Below, one piece after another: positions 24,126 through 36,016 of a stretch of DNA of 64,000 bases. The DNA is taken from the NCBI RefSeq assembly GCF_007565055.1, contig NC_044565.1, forward strand, positions 41,129,711 through 41,193,710, read 5' to 3'. A program made the position numbers and the translations under genes. Origin of the DNA: Rhinopithecus roxellana (Eukaryota > Chordata > Mammalia > Primates > Cercopithecidae). Below the pieces are notes generated by a model. The model saw only the letters and a program-made list of their open reading frames with translations, was not told the origin of the DNA and searched no databases. Position 1 is the first letter of the stretch. The number at the start of each line of letters is the position of its first letter.

Positions 24126-25194
24126 GATTAAAATAGCTCCCAGTTGATGCTGTCAGCAAAATTGTGTAGACAATCTAGGGGGACACCCATGCTGGTGTGC
24201 CTGAGACCGGGTGGCTTCCCTCAGTTTTAAAACCAGCAAAACACTGGGCAAACCAGGCCAGGCAGCCACCCCGAGAAGGACAGTTCCCACCAATTTAGTG
24301 TTAAGGTGGTGCTAAGCCAGGGCGAGTGACGGCATCACTAAGAGATGTAAAAAATTCTAGAAAACTCTGATTTTTCTTGGCCACTACTTAACTTCTCTTA
24401 AAGTCTCTTCAAGTCCCTATTAAGTAAATACTGAAATTTAAATGATGAAATGCTTTCTCCCCCAGCCCCTATGCCTATGTCACTTCATATCCCAGAAGGT
24501 AGTTTGGACCTGGGCCTAGCTGGTCTTGCACCAGATGTCCCTGAAGTCACCTTCTCACCCCAGCCTTCTCCTTCTGCCTTCACCTGTCCTAGGGCGGGAG
24601 CTGAAGGTTCAGAGGAGTCAGATGGAACTGTGACTGGGCCTCTGCCTCGGTTCTCACACAGTCTCCCAAGCTCTTAGCTCATGCCTGCGAAGGAGCAACT
24701 TTTCTTCCAAAAAAATCTTTTCCTTCCAAAATGGATGCTTTGACTGGGCTGCTAAAAAATGTATGACCACAAGAGAACAAGATTATTAAGAGATGAGCAT
24801 GGGTGTTCCGTGCCTAGGATTCTGAGATATCCTGATTTAAGTGAGTTATTCTTGAAGGGAGGGATCTGAGAGTGGTCGTAGAGTCTTAAAGAGCCCATTT
24901 TATAAAGCACAGCCTATAATGGCTTAGACCCATTTTCCTGTTTCTTCTAAACCTGTTTTGAGTTGGGGAGCAATGCAAGTGGTCCCCTCAAGTGTCTTCC
25001 CTTTCACCTCATTCTCCTTCTACCCCTAACTTTGCTTATGAGGGGTTTCCTATATTCTCTGAGAGCACAAAACACGTATAACCATTTTATAATTCCTAAA
25101 ATCTATGTGAATCATACAATTGATATAAATATGTATTTTTGTTGTAAAATTTAAAATTTTATCCATCTAATGGATGAGAATGACATGGTGTAAT
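24126..25194. other. Unique sequence
   Basis: No supported gene. A 75-codon frame at 24450-24677 follows a good-looking acceptor (TTTCTCCCCCAG) but has no recognisable protein motif and no convincing donor context. The 3' end (25060-25170) is very A/T-rich. Confidence 0.45.
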
Positions 25195-25365
25195 TCACAT
25201 TTCCCTGAGTCCCTGAATGACTGTGTGGAGCAGGTCCTCCTTCACTCCTGGCTCCCTGGCTAACCTGTATCTAACTGATATAAACTAGAAATAAAGTTTA
25301 TTGTGTTAGGCCTCTGAGATTGGGGTTGTTACAGCAGTTGGCCTCTCTGAGTGATGCAGGGCATT
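25195..25365 (+). repeat. LTR-like repeat tail (family not assigned)
   Basis: Contains 'gaaataaagtttattgtgtt', then 'ggcctctgagattggggttg', the 3' end of a common ancient LTR-like repeat whose usual text is 'aaataaac…gttaagccactgagattttggggtt'. A similar tail lies at 45680-45745. Confidence 0.5.
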
Positions 25366-26199
25366 TCAAATAACAGTAGAAAACAGAAATCTTTTTGACT
25401 GCTAAGAACCATAGCAGGTAGGCCCAGCCCCACCTGACCTATAAGGGAAGTGGACTTTGATTTCTTAAGATCTAGCTTATGGTGTGAAAATCCAAGTAAC
25501 TACAGAGAATTAAAATAGCCTTTTCTCCCTCTTCCGTTTCTGTCTCCCTCCCATTGCCATCTTTACTCATTGTCTTTTTCAATATTCTTTTCCTCTTTCC
25601 CTCTTCCAATTCACAGAAGCAAAATAGAAAAGTTCAAAGGTTAAAATAGGCCAATAGTTCTTTGGCTATGTTGATGCATAACAAATTGGGGTAGATAATT
25701 TTAACAATTAAAAAAAATTTGTTCTGAATCTTCCTTTGGCCTTAAGTACCATCTGGAGGATTACTGTTGTAGTGGTGTCTTTTCTCCTCTCTCTGGGTGG
25801 CTAAATATTTGCACCTCAGCTCCCTCCTTCTCTTTGTGTGTGTGTATAGAAATAATTTCAATGCCCTAGCTTAAGATCTGGCAGTGAAAAATATCCTTAT
25901 CCCCTTGGAGAAGGTCATCCAATTCTGGAAAAGCTGTCTCAAGAAAGGACCATACACATTTTATAAAAGCATGATTATTAAGTTTCAGGTTTATTATCAT
26001 GCAAATGCTTCCATTTCCCCCCCTACCCCACCCAATCCCCTCCTACAACCATGAGTAAAATGACATCTGGGACATTGGGAATTTCACCAGCCAGTCAGGA
26101 AGGCCCAACAATGTTTCCTCAGCCCATGGTTCACAGGGGTTCTCAGAGGGCCTTTGTGGGGAACTTAAGGAGTTGTTCCTTTAAACAAGGTGCCGGCTT
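25366..26199. other. Unique sequence
   Basis: No gene or clear repeat. A short TG run lies near 25837-25849 and a C-rich patch at 26018-26040. Confidence 0.45.
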
Positions 26200-26640
26200 A
26201 TCTCACACTTTTAAACACCCTTTCCTTTTAAAGTTAAGTGTTTATCTCCTTGGGAATATGAATTGGTACAACCTTTCAGGAAAGCAATTTGGCAACTGGC
26301 ATCGAGAGCCTTAAAGGCGTTTTCTGACTTGACCTGGCAGTCCCTCCTCTAGCGCTCTAGCCTAAGAAAATAATTGGAGATGCGATCGCAGATGTATGTA
26401 CAAGGATGCTTATCACAGCACAATTTATGATAGTAAATCACCTGGAAACAGCTTAAAGGCTGGAAAAACAAGGAAAGGGCAAATCCACTCGACAATGGAA
26501 TATTATACAGCCTTTAAAAATAGTGTTTTCAAAAAAATGTTTAATGACATGGAAAAATATTCATGATAATGTGTTAAGTGGGATAAAAAGCATACAAAAC
26601 CAATAAATTCTAACTTTATTAAAAATAGTTTGTTTAGGCA
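26200..26640 (+). mobile_element. L1M-type LINE 3' fragment, sense
   Basis: 'tacaacctttcaggaaagca', 'taagaaaataattggagatg', 'gtacaaggatgcttatcaca', 'acaatggaatattatacagc' and 'ttaatgacatggaaaaatat' follow the ORF2 end and 3'UTR order of old L1 (L1ME-like). Heavily mutated. Confidence 0.75.
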
Positions 26641-26679
26641 CACACTCCTAGAAGACAAGAAATAAGCAAATATAAGCGA

Positions 26680-26880
26680 GAGGAGTTTGGTTCTAACCTC
26701 AGCTCTGACATGTGCTAACTGCCTACCATTGACTAAGTGATTTAAACTCTGGATTTTTTTCCCCCAGGGTTGTGGTGAGGATCGGAAAGAATGTTTGCAA
26801 AGCTCCTGGCACAAAGAAGTTGCTCAAAAAATGGTAGTTGTTGTTATTATGATTCGTATCCCCATTATACTAGTAGGAGT
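26680..26880 (+). repeat. MIR SINE, sense
   Basis: 'tggttctaacctcagctctg', 'gggttgtggtgaggatcgga', 'ctcctggcacaaagaagttg' and a final ATTATGATT-type end give an almost full-length MIR. Confidence 0.75.
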
Positions 26881-26938
26881 TTGTCAGTGACGAAAGCTGG
26901 GTAAGAATAATTTTGGGGGGGCAGTCTTCCTTTGCCCT

Positions 26939-27460
26939 TGTAACCCAAAAAGCATCTGAGACAGATCTCAATTAATTTAGAAAGCTTATTTTGCCAAGGT
27001 TAAGAACACACCCATGACACAGCCTCAGGAGGTCCTGATGACATGTGCCCAAGATGGTCAGGGCACAGCTCGGTTTTAATCAATCAATATACTTAAGATT
27101 TACACTGGTTTGGTCTCAAAAGGTGGGACAACTCACAGCAGGAAGGGGGTTTCCAGGTCATAGATACAGAAGAGACAAATGGTTGCATTCTTTTGAGTTT
27201 CCGATTAGCCTTTCCCAAGGAAGCAATCAGATATGCATTTATCTCAGTGAGCAGAGGGATGACTTTGACATCTGTCTGTCCTTTGTCCACAAGGAATTTC
27301 CTCTTGGACAAATTGTGAGGGAAGTATGTAGCTTTTTTGTGTTAGTAGCTATCTTTTTGAGGAATAGAATGGGAGGCAGGTTTGCCCTAAGCAGTTCCCA
27401 GCTTGACCTTTTTCTTCAGCTTAGTGGTTTGGGAGTCCTGTGATATAGTTTCCTTTCGCA
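26939..27460 (-). mobile_element. Solo LTR, ERV1-like, antisense
   Basis: A 522-bp unit with TG…CA termini (TGTAACCC at the left, TTTCGCA at the right), flanked by a 4-bp duplication CCCT (26935-26938 and 27461-27464), as expected for a gammaretrovirus-like (ERV1) solo LTR. Text such as 'cctcaggaggtcctgatgac' and 'tgccctaagcagttcccagc' is familiar from a common primate LTR, but I cannot assign the family with certainty. The antisense orientation is inferred. No internal viral genes are present. Confidence 0.75.
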
Positions 27461-27464
27461 CCCT

Positions 27465-27780
27465 CAACTCACCCATTGTCTTCTGTGAGGTGGTCCTGCC
27501 TACAGTGTAGGCGCAACAAACCCAAGCGGTGAAGCAAAATTGTGACTCAAATAAAAGCTCCAGACAAATTTATTGATGGGGCGTTTGGAGGAAGGCAGAA
27601 CTTCCTCTGGCTACTCAAAGGAAGCAAGTGGAGCGTTTAGGAGAGGAACCTATTTACTGGGTCGAAAACAAATGATAATATACATCTGTATAGCACTTCG
27701 TGATTTAAAATCTGATTATCTTATAGGAGAAAACATCCCTGTGAAGTATTTTCTATGGTTTTATCTCCTAAATAATAAGT
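27465..27780. other. Unique sequence
   Basis: No gene seen. Confidence 0.4.
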
Positions 27781-28184
27781 ATTATTAGTTATTTATTGTT
27801 ACATAACAAATTACCCCCAAACTTAGCACTTAATATCAACATGCGTTGCTATTTCAGTTTCTCCGGGCTGGGAATCCAGGTGCAGATTAGCTGGGCTGAG
27901 GGTCTCTCTCAAGACTGCAGTTAGAATAGTGGTCAGGGAAGCAGAGCTACCGTCTTCTTGAGGTTCAGCTGGACAGCATCCACTTCCAAGCTCACTCAGT
28001 GGTTGCTGGCAGGATTCAGTTCCTTGTGGGTTGTTGGATTGAGGCCCTCAGTTCCTCAATGGCTAGTGGCTGGGGGCCCATTGAGTTTCTTCCTACATAG
28101 GCCTCTGTAGAGCAGCTCACAGCATAGAAGCTAGCTTCATCAGAGTAAACAAGCTGGCAGAGAGGGAGAGAGAGGAAAAGAGAC

Positions 28185-28188
<4 letters not shown>

Positions 28189-28236
<48 letters not shown>
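28189..28236. repeat. (GA)n microsatellite
   Basis: About 24 GA units. The minus strand encodes spurious Ser/Leu-rich frames. Confidence 0.95.
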
Positions 28237-28237
<1 letters not shown>

Positions 28238-28379
28238 AGACTTTTGTAACCTGGCCTTGGAATTCACATCCTATCACTTTTGCCATATTCTTTTTGTTAA
28301 AAGCAAGCCATTAGATCCAGCCCACATTCAAGGGGAGGGGATTACACAAGGGTGTTGATATCAGAATGGGGCTATTTTA

Positions 28380-28661
28380 TTTTATTTTATTTTGAGACAC
28401 AGTTTCGCTCTGTCACCCAGGCTGGAGTGTAGTGGTGGGATCTTGGCTCACTGCAATCTCCGCCTCACAGGTTCAAGGGATTCTTCTGACTTGGCCTGGG
28501 ATTATAGGCGCCCGTTGCCACACCCAGCGAATTTTTGCATTTTTAGTAGAGATGGGGGTCTCACCATGTTGGCCAGGCTGGTCTCGAACTCCTAAGCTCC
28601 TTCGCCTCCTTGGCCTCCCAAAGTGCTCAGATTACAGGCATGAAACCAATGCTCCTGGCCG
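28380..28661 (-). mobile_element. Alu element, antisense
   Basis: Reverse Alu with a TTTTA tail, missing part of the left-arm text around 28485-28500. Target-site duplication AGAATGGGGCTATTTTA (28363-28379) against AGAATGGGACCGTTTTA (28662-28678), two mismatches. Confidence 0.95.
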
Positions 28662-28705
28662 AGAATGGGACCGTTTTAGAAGGCCACCTACCACATCCCT
28701 TTTTT

Positions 28706-30096
28706 TACGGCAGAGGGAACCGAGTTTTAGCCCTAAATCAACCATAGAGGAAGACTCAAACCAGAGTCATTACTCTGTCCACTCTATTGTGCAAACCTTG
28801 CTCATCCTATTCCAACATCATCCTTATGCATAAGGGCATGCGTAGTGTAAGTTACTGAGCATTTGAGAATTTTCATATCATGTGAAATTCCCAGTTATCT
28901 ACAACAGTTTATGCTATTCTAGGATGGGGGCATATTTTGGAGACAGAGAGAAAAATGTAGTGATAATTAGAAAAATATGCAGAGGCTCCATTACCTACAA
29001 ATGGCATCCATAGTTTTCACAGAAGAGGGCCTGGAAAATAGTTCTTAGGCCATTCAGGGTAACAGCAATGATTAATTCCAAGCTGTTAACACATTTTATT
29101 ATGCAAATACTCCAGCAACTCAGCCATGGAGAAAGTCCGGGCACCGCCCCCACCCCATTCACTCTGGACACTCAATTTGCATGGAAATGTGGCACTTTCA
29201 CTCAAAGACAAGACAGTATGGTTCTCCTTCGAGAGGGGAGGTGGGAAGATTAGGATGTGGGTGGGGGAGGTGGTTAGAGGGAGATTCAGCTACCCATTAG
29301 CGACATGGATCATTTTAAAGCCATTTGTGGTTAGAAAAACAATGGTATTATCTTAATTTAGTAATTAAATTGCTCAAAGCAGGAGAGATAAGCAGAGCCT
29401 AGGGTCAATTCCAGGCGCACTGAGTTTTGAGCCTCCCAGGAACCAGAGTTGAATCCTGCATCACCAAAAAGAAGGCTCTCACCACGTGAGCAGTGTTCGG
29501 TCTCAGCAAAAATGTAGGCTTTCCTTTCAGGGGAGAGAAAAGCAAGCAAATATAACATGTCTCTGGGAACTAGATAGAGTTTGAAGTCCATGAATTTTTA
29601 GAATGGTCAGTACTTGATATGAAGGAGTGATCACAGATGGCTTTTATGGATCTTTCCCACTTAATAATACTTAGGTGGGTGCAAAACTCTGTTAAATGAA
29701 CAAACAACTTCTGGCTTCTGGAGGAATTTAGCCCTGGGGTGTCTAAGTCAGGCATTGAAGAGGAAAATAAAGGGTGCAATTGGATGCCTGTCAAAAGATG
29801 GGCCAGGACACTGGCTGGACTGACTTGGGAAGTAGAGGAAAAGTGTTGCAAGTTTAGGACTTGAGCTGTGTGCAGTGATCTGGGAGTGAAAGGGGCTTCT
29901 AAGACCAGAGCAAAGGTGAGCTTAACACTTTCTGGGAAGCCTCTATTTCTAGAAAGAGAAATGGAGATGGAGCAATTGGTAGCAAGTCAGGAGGTCCACT
30001 CATCCCCACACACATACTGGGAATGAAGGGAAGTGGAATCATTCTTTCCTTCCAGTAGGGAAGCAGTTCATGGCAGGGAGAGAGTATGCATCCAAG
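28706..30096. other. Unique sequence, ~1.4 kb
   Basis: No supported gene, RNA or named repeat. Open frames of 60-93 codons overlap on opposite strands. Confidence 0.45.
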
Positions 30097-30101
30097 ATGT
30101 A

Positions 30102-30500
30102 TTTCACTCGCGTCCGCTTGAAGAGACCACCAAACAGGCTTTGTGTGAGCAATAAAGCTTTTTAATCACCTGGGTGCAGGCAGGCTGAATCAGAAAAGAA
30201 AGTCAGTGAAGGGAGATGGGGTTGGGCCATTTTATAAGATTTGGGTGGGTAGTGGAAAATTACAGTCAAAGGGGGTTGTTCTCTGGTGGGCAGGGTCGGG
30301 GGTCATAAGGTGCTCAGTGGGAAAGCTTTTGAGCCAGAATGAGCCAGGAGAAGGAATTTCACAAGGTAATGTCATCAGTTAAGGCAGGAACAGGCCATTT
30401 TCACTTCTTTTGTGATTCTTCACTTACTTCAGGCCATCTGGATGTATACGTGCAGGTCACAGGGAGTATGATGGCTTAGCTTGGGATCAGTGGCCTGGCA
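30102..30500 (-). mobile_element. Solo LTR7-like (HERV-H) element, antisense
   Basis: On the minus strand it begins TGCCAGGCCACTGATCCCAA, continues CAGATGGCCTGAAGTAA and CTTAACTGATGACATTACC, and ends GTCTCTTCAAGCGGACGCG. That is the order of the HERV-H LTR (LTR7 family) as I know it. A perfect 5-bp target-site duplication ATGTA flanks it (30097-30101 and 30501-30505). A TATA-like TTATAAAA near 30235-30225 (minus) and an ATTAAA before the R/U5 end are retained. At 399 bp it is slightly shorter than the usual ~450 bp LTR7. No internal provirus remains, which is typical of LTR-LTR recombination. Confidence 0.85.
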
Positions 30501-30505
30501 ATGTA

Positions 30506-30664
30506 CCCCTAAATCTCCTTTGTAATTCATGCTTCTGGCAGTGAGGTTTCAGAAAAAGTTGGTTTCTGGAGTGTGTTATCTTCTTCCCTGTATCTTCCAT
30601 TATATGCCACCTTCTAGGCATTGGAGGGGACTTCTGCTCTATTTTCACTGTGTTCTTATAAGCC
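30506..30664. other. Unique spacer
   Basis: No feature seen. Confidence 0.4.
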
Positions 30665-30800
30665 TTCAAGCAGATAGGGTGAGTGTTACCATCCTCATCT
30701 GAGAGAGAAAACCATGGGTGGCTTGGAGAAGCTCAGTGATTTGCCTGATGAGTAAGGGATAGGTGGTTTAAAACCCGTGTCCCTGATTTCTGTTTTAGAG
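30665..30800 (-). repeat. MIR SINE, antisense
   Basis: 'taccatcctcatctgagaga', 'gagaagctcagtgatttgcc' and 'taaaacccgtgtccctgatt' follow the antisense MIR order. Confidence 0.6.
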
Positions 30801-31076
30801 CCCATCCCATCTCACCAAAATACCTGGGAAAGCCAAAGCTGGCTTGAAGAAAATGGCAGGGAAAGGGAGTCTGGTTACAGAGGGGATTTTGATGAGAAAC
30901 CACTAAGCTTTCTTAATAATGTCTTGTGTTGATAGATGCACAGAAAGGGAGGAGGCATCAGGGGGACTTGAAGACCAAATTCTGACTTTCTGGCACAGCC
31001 AACTGATTGACTTTTAAGAGCTCTAGTTCTGTGAAGTAAATGGCTCTGGTGACAGACAGGAGAGGACAAACATTAC
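30801..31076. other. Unique spacer
   Basis: No feature seen. Confidence 0.4.
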
Positions 31077-31123
31077 CAAAACAAAACAAAACAAAACAAA
31101 ACAAAACAAAACAAAACAAAAAA
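31077..31123. repeat. (AAAAC)n microsatellite
   Basis: Nine or so perfect AAAAC units, not attached to a recognisable Alu body. Confidence 0.95.
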
Positions 31124-31169
31124 GCGGAGGAGATGTGATATAGCCAAAAGGTCAACAGCCTTGAGGACA

Positions 31170-31315
31170 GAAGGCCTGAATTTTTTAGTAGTCTTAGGGT
31201 GCTACCAACTCACTGTTTAACTCTGTGACCTCAGTCTTTCCAGTTCTTGTTTTGCTCATCTATAAAATATGGACTAGATGGTCTCTAAGACCTTTCTAGC
31301 TCTTTCTAGAAGGAA
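31170..31315 (+). repeat. MIR SINE, sense
   Basis: 'gtttaactctgtgacctcag', 'gttttgctcatctataaaat' and 'ggactagatggtctctaaga' match a sense MIR. Confidence 0.75.
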
Positions 31316-31764
31316 GTCAAAGTAAGACAGACATGAAATCAACTTCCATTCTATTCTTTGGCAATTGTTCACCAGATCCCAGACTCTAGGAACCCTAGCT
31401 TGTCCTAGAAGTCTCAAGTTCTGGGGATCTTGCAACTTTCCCTGATTGTGAAACAGTGACCTTGGCTATGAGAAGAAAACTGGCCTCTCCTGAGTCACCA
31501 CTTCCTTGTGCCACTGCCAAAATACATGACACCAGCCAAGAGTTCCCATTCATCATCCTCACGTCTGCCTGTGACTCTACACCATTCCTTGCCTTCTGCT
31601 TTACCCTCTCTCGCTTGGCTTCCACCCTCCCCGCCCCGAATCACAGCCACATTGCCAGAGGTAGGCACGTAGTTGACTATCGCTCAGGAACCATAGGGAA
31701 ATGCAAGATAGGTTCCTTGTCCTCCAGGAGCTTAAAACATAACAGGGAGAGAAATTGATCAATA
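31316..31764. other. Unique sequence
   Basis: No gene seen. 'tgtcctccaggagcttaaaa' near 31718 may be an old repeat fragment. Confidence 0.4.
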
Positions 31765-33325
31765 GTCAATGCAAATCCAATCCAAATCCCAGCAGGCTTT
31801 TGTTGTTGTTGTTGAAATTGACAAACTGATTCTAAAATGGATGTGAAATGCAAATGCCTCAAATATTTAAAGCAATTTTGAAAAAGAAAAACACATTTGG
31901 AGGACTTATACAGTACTATCTGACTTCAAAACTTGTGGTGTTAGTGCACAGACAGACAGGATCAATGGAACAGAATAAAGTCTAGAAATAGACCCATGCA
32001 TATAAGATTAACTGAATTTTGACAAAGATGTACAAGCAGTTTAATGAGGGAAAAGGTAATCTTTTCATCAAAGGAGCTGGAATAATTAGTATTTATATGC
32101 AAAAAAAAAAAAAAAAGAACTTCAACTCACAACTCATACCACACACAAAAATTAACTTAAAGTGGATCACAGATCTAAATGTAGGGCAACAACTATAAAA
32201 GAAAACATGGAGAAAATCAATGTGACTTTGCGTTAGAGGAATAATTTTTAAATAGGACACACAGGCACACACAAACCAAACTATTAAACAAAACATTGAT
32301 AAATCAGGCATCATCAAAGTTTAAAATTTTTGCTCTTCAAAAGACACCGTTAATAAAATAAAAAGACAAGACAGACTGGGAGAAAGTTTTTGCAAAAAAT
32401 ATATCTGATAAAGAACTTGTATCCAGAATAAAGAAAGCACTCTCACAAGTCAACAGTAAGAAATCAATGCAACACAATGAAAATGAGCAAAAGATTTGAA
32501 CAGACATTCCACCAAAGAAGACATGGCAAATAAACACATGGAAAGATGCTGAACATCATTAGTCATTAGGGAAATGAAAATAAAAACCACAAGGAGATAT
32601 CACTACATATGCACTCGAATGATCAAAATTTAAAAAACCAATAATAACAGGCACTGGCCAAGATGTGGAGCAACTGGAACTCTCATTCACTAGAAATGCA
32701 AGATGACACCGCCACTTCGGGAAAGACTTTGGTGATTTCTTATGTAGTGAAATATACACTGACTGCGTATGATTCAGCAATATATCTGCTAGCTATATTC
32801 CCAGGAGAAATGAGAACATACATCCACACAAAGACTTGTATTTAAATGTTCATAGTAGCATTCTGTTATGTTAAGGGAAACTGGAAATAACTGAAATACC
32901 CATCAAGTGATGAATGGGTAAACAACTTGTGATCTATACATACACTGGAATATTACTCAGTTCTAAAAAGAGCTGAAGTACTGAAGTACTTTATGCATGC
33001 AACCATATGATGTGTTGTTGCTTGCAATAATGTGGATGAATCTCAAAGAATATGCCATGTGAAAGAAGCCAACCACAAAGGCTACATTCTGAATGACTGC
33101 AAAATGCAAAACTCTGGACAAGGCAAAACAATAGTTATAGAAGACACATCAGAGATTCCCAACAGCCATAGGGCCTGGATAGGGGAGATTAATGACAAAC
33201 AGGTGAGAGATAATGTCAGTGTTATACGCATAATTTTTGTGGTGGTCATATGGTTGTATATGTTTGACAAAACTCATTGAATTGCACACTTATAGTTGGT
33301 GAATTTTTGTTGATTAAAAAAAATA
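31765..33325 (+). mobile_element. L1M-type LINE remnant, ORF2 C-terminal part and 3'UTR
   Basis: A 1.56-kb sense LINE-1 fragment: 'tccaaatcccagcaggcttt', 'gaaattgacaaactgattct', 'atcaatggaacagaataaag', 'tcatcaaagtttaaaatttt', 'gcactggccaagatgtggag' and 'ggaatattactcagttctaa', ending 'gaattgcacacttatagttg'. Frequent stops and small indels show it is dead. The mammalian-wide L1M class is inferred from divergence. Confidence 0.88.
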
Positions 33326-34660
33326 ACAATGTGGAGAGAGAAAACGTGTTTGTGTGAAACAAACAATGCAAGGTAGAGTCAGAGAGAATGCCTGAACCAG
33401 AGCCGTAGACTGAGCACTATAGAAGATAAAAAATGTGACCTGGAGCCCCCAACTCTGTGTGAGATGATCCAACAAAGGTGGGAGAAAGAAGACCCACGTG
33501 GGTGGGCATTGAGCGCTTGGTAGGATTGGCAAAGGAGGAGGGGGAAGGGCAGGGGCTCAGCCTGTGGGCAGAACCCTGGGGAATGCCAACCTCTACAGGT
33601 CGGGCAGGGCAGCGGTTCCAGCCCTGGTGGTTTTGGTCAGCATCTTTACAGTAAGCCGTGGGGAAGTGTGGAGTTGCTCGAGTGTGGCAGTGCTTTTGGC
33701 CTTGAGCCCCACACGCAGGTCACTTTCATCAGAACAGGAAAACGAAACAGGCTCCCCTGAATGATTTATGGGAGGGCTTGTGTTTTGGGGATGTGATACT
33801 GCAATTTGTGTTATAGGACCAAGACATCTGTTTCCAGGGAGGTGCGTTCTCTTACCATGAGCCTTTCCCACGAGGGATCTTTCGCCCCGGTAAGAGTTAT
33901 CCATTTTATCTTAGTTGCATGTTAGCATAATGGGCCTTCTGGTGACAGGTGGCCTCACCAGGACCTGAGTGTGCATGGTCTGGGGACAACTGGGAGGTGA
34001 GCAGGAGCTGCCTCGGTCCTACCCTGTCCCGCGGATGGCGTCCAGCCGTGCAGTAAGCTGTGTGATTAGGGAGCATGCCATCCGTGAGATGGCATAGGCA
34101 AACTCCCACTTAACAATTCAGTTTTAGCCATTTATTTGATTAAATTTCAGTTATGCTAACTGTCCTCATGTGGATTAAAGACCCTTGCTGGGGAGCTCTG
34201 CTGCCAACAGTTCTTGGCCCACAACTGCTTCTCACCAGGAGATACAGTTCCCTGGGGAGGCCTGAAGCCAGGGGTGTGCAATTGTAGAGTATCCTGGCTA
34301 GGGGAGCTTTGGCAAGCTTCTTGCTCAAGTCCTCACATCACAGAGGACAAAACCGAGGCTGGCTTCAGTCACCAGGAGACAGTAGGGAAGGGACCCACAT
34401 AATGGCCACACAGCCTGTCAGGTGTTGAGTCACTTGACAGTCATTTGACTCATTCCTTTCTGTCTACAAGCAGTGGGGGTATGGCATGGTGCATGTAGAT
34501 GGAGACACAATGTGTACCTGTGCCGGACAAGCACCCCACCTCCTACCCCTTCTCAGAAGGGGAATTTGGGAGGTTTGCCCCTGCCCACTTTCCCCTGTCA
34601 GAGAGGTGGAGGAAGAAAGCCCCATGCAGAATTTGATTGGGGAGGGAGGGTTAGTACCAG
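33326..34660. other. Unique sequence, includes a weak exon-like segment
   Basis: No confident gene. One stretch, 33816-33889, lies between TTATAG and a strong donor-like CCG|GTAAGAGT and is open in one frame (24 codons). It is described as a low-grade finding only. Confidence 0.4.
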
Positions 34661-34666
34661 CCACAC

Positions 34667-34687
34667 CTTATTATTATTATTATTATA
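34667..34687. repeat. (TTA)n microsatellite
   Basis: Seven TTA units followed by a T-run. Confidence 0.9.
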
Positions 34688-34689
34688 TT

Positions 34690-35750
34690 TTTAACCCCAC
34701 CTCTGTCTGCTTTCAAAAGGAATCATGAATCCTCAAATCTTAGGAAGATTTTTGTCTGGTATGACTCCTGGGGACTTTGGTCAGAGGGTGTTTGAGATTC
34801 CTGAGGCCCCACCCTGCCCAGTCTTAATACTCCTCACTAATCCCTTTTCACCCCGAGGCCGCATCCACATGGTGCTCACTGTCTCCTAGCATGTCTGGGT
34901 GAATCCTGCTGGCTCCCACTCCACCAACCTCCTGCAACCCATGATCCCCAAGAGTGCATTATGCAAGATTGTGTGTGTACAAGCGCCTTCCCCTACACTG
35001 TATGTGGGATCAAATATTCATTGTATAAGTAAAATTAAAATGTATTAACTTTCCTTCCAGATGCCCCCTGATAGCAAGTTTAATTACTCTGGACATAATT
35101 AAATGAGTTTAGGAGATTAGAAAATATAAGGGGGTTGTGAAGCCTATAAGTTTATGGGGGAAAAAGGGAAATTTAATTCTGAAGTCTATTGTCATTTGGT
35201 GGCTAGTGTGCTGGGGCCTGGGAGGGATAGGGGAAATACTTGGGTAATGGTGGAATGAGGTCTTCAAGAGGCTTGAACCAGTTTGGATGCATCAGTCTCT
35301 TGGCCCACAAATGTAGAAATATAGCAGACTTATGCCTGGGCATCTTTCTCCTGATGCAGTGTGGACTTTTCCTGCAAGAGCCAGGAGTTTGGGGCAGGTG
35401 TAATAACTGAGGAAATGGATGCGCCAGCAGACAGCTGTGCTGTGAGCCTCACCCTTCCATTCAAGGGAGCTTGCCCATCTTGCCATAGGCTTTCCCTCTT
35501 GTGATAGGCTTTCCTGGGACCTGCAGCAAAGTCTGCAAATGTTGAGAGTGTCTTCAGTTACAGAACCTGACACCCCGGAGCGCTCTCTGCCTTGCTTTTC
35601 TCTGGCCCTTGTTCATCGCCTACCTCCAGGCAACTTTAGCCTCACCTTTGCCCTAAGGTAAGGAGCAAGGGTTGGATGGTAGCTTCCAGGTGAAGCCAAG
35701 AGACCCTTAGTCTAGCTGGTTCATCAGACACTGTATTTCTCCATTGAAAA
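34690..35750. other. Unique sequence
   Basis: No gene or clear repeat. Confidence 0.45.
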
Positions 35751-35755
35751 ACCCA

Positions 35756-36016
35756 GACACACACATGCACACTCATGCTAACACATGTACACTCACTACC
35801 GACACATACACATACACACTCACTTGCATGAACAGGTGCTTACATATGTTCACACTCTCACTCATGAACTCGCATGTACACACTCTAATACACACATATA
35901 TGTACACTTGCACATACACATTCGCTCATCCACACATACATACACTTATTTGCACAAAGATACACTCGTGCATACTCGTGTCCACACACTCAAATGCACA
36001 CACACAGATATACAGT
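35756..36016. repeat. Degenerate CA-rich array
   Basis: About 260 bp built from ACACAC, ACATACAC, CACTCA and CATGCA motifs. The Thr/His/Tyr-rich open frames across it are low-complexity artefacts. Confidence 0.9.

Larger units (their letters stand above)
27785..28700. repeat. Ancient interspersed repeat, interrupted by Alu, with internal (GA)n
   Basis: 'gttacataacaaattacccc', 'ccacttccaagctcactcag', 'ggttgctggcaggattcagt', 'cagctcacagcatagaagct', the (GA)n at 28189-28236, then 'tcacttttgccatattcttt' and 'ccagcccacattcaagggga' form a well-known long primate-wide repeat. It continues briefly after the Alu ('gaaggccacctaccacatcc'). The LTR/MER class is not certain to me. Confidence 0.6.

Noticed and set aside
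24450..24677. 75-codon Pro-rich frame after a good acceptor-like site
   Set aside because: No recognised motif, no clear downstream donor in frame, and stop-poor composition explains the length.
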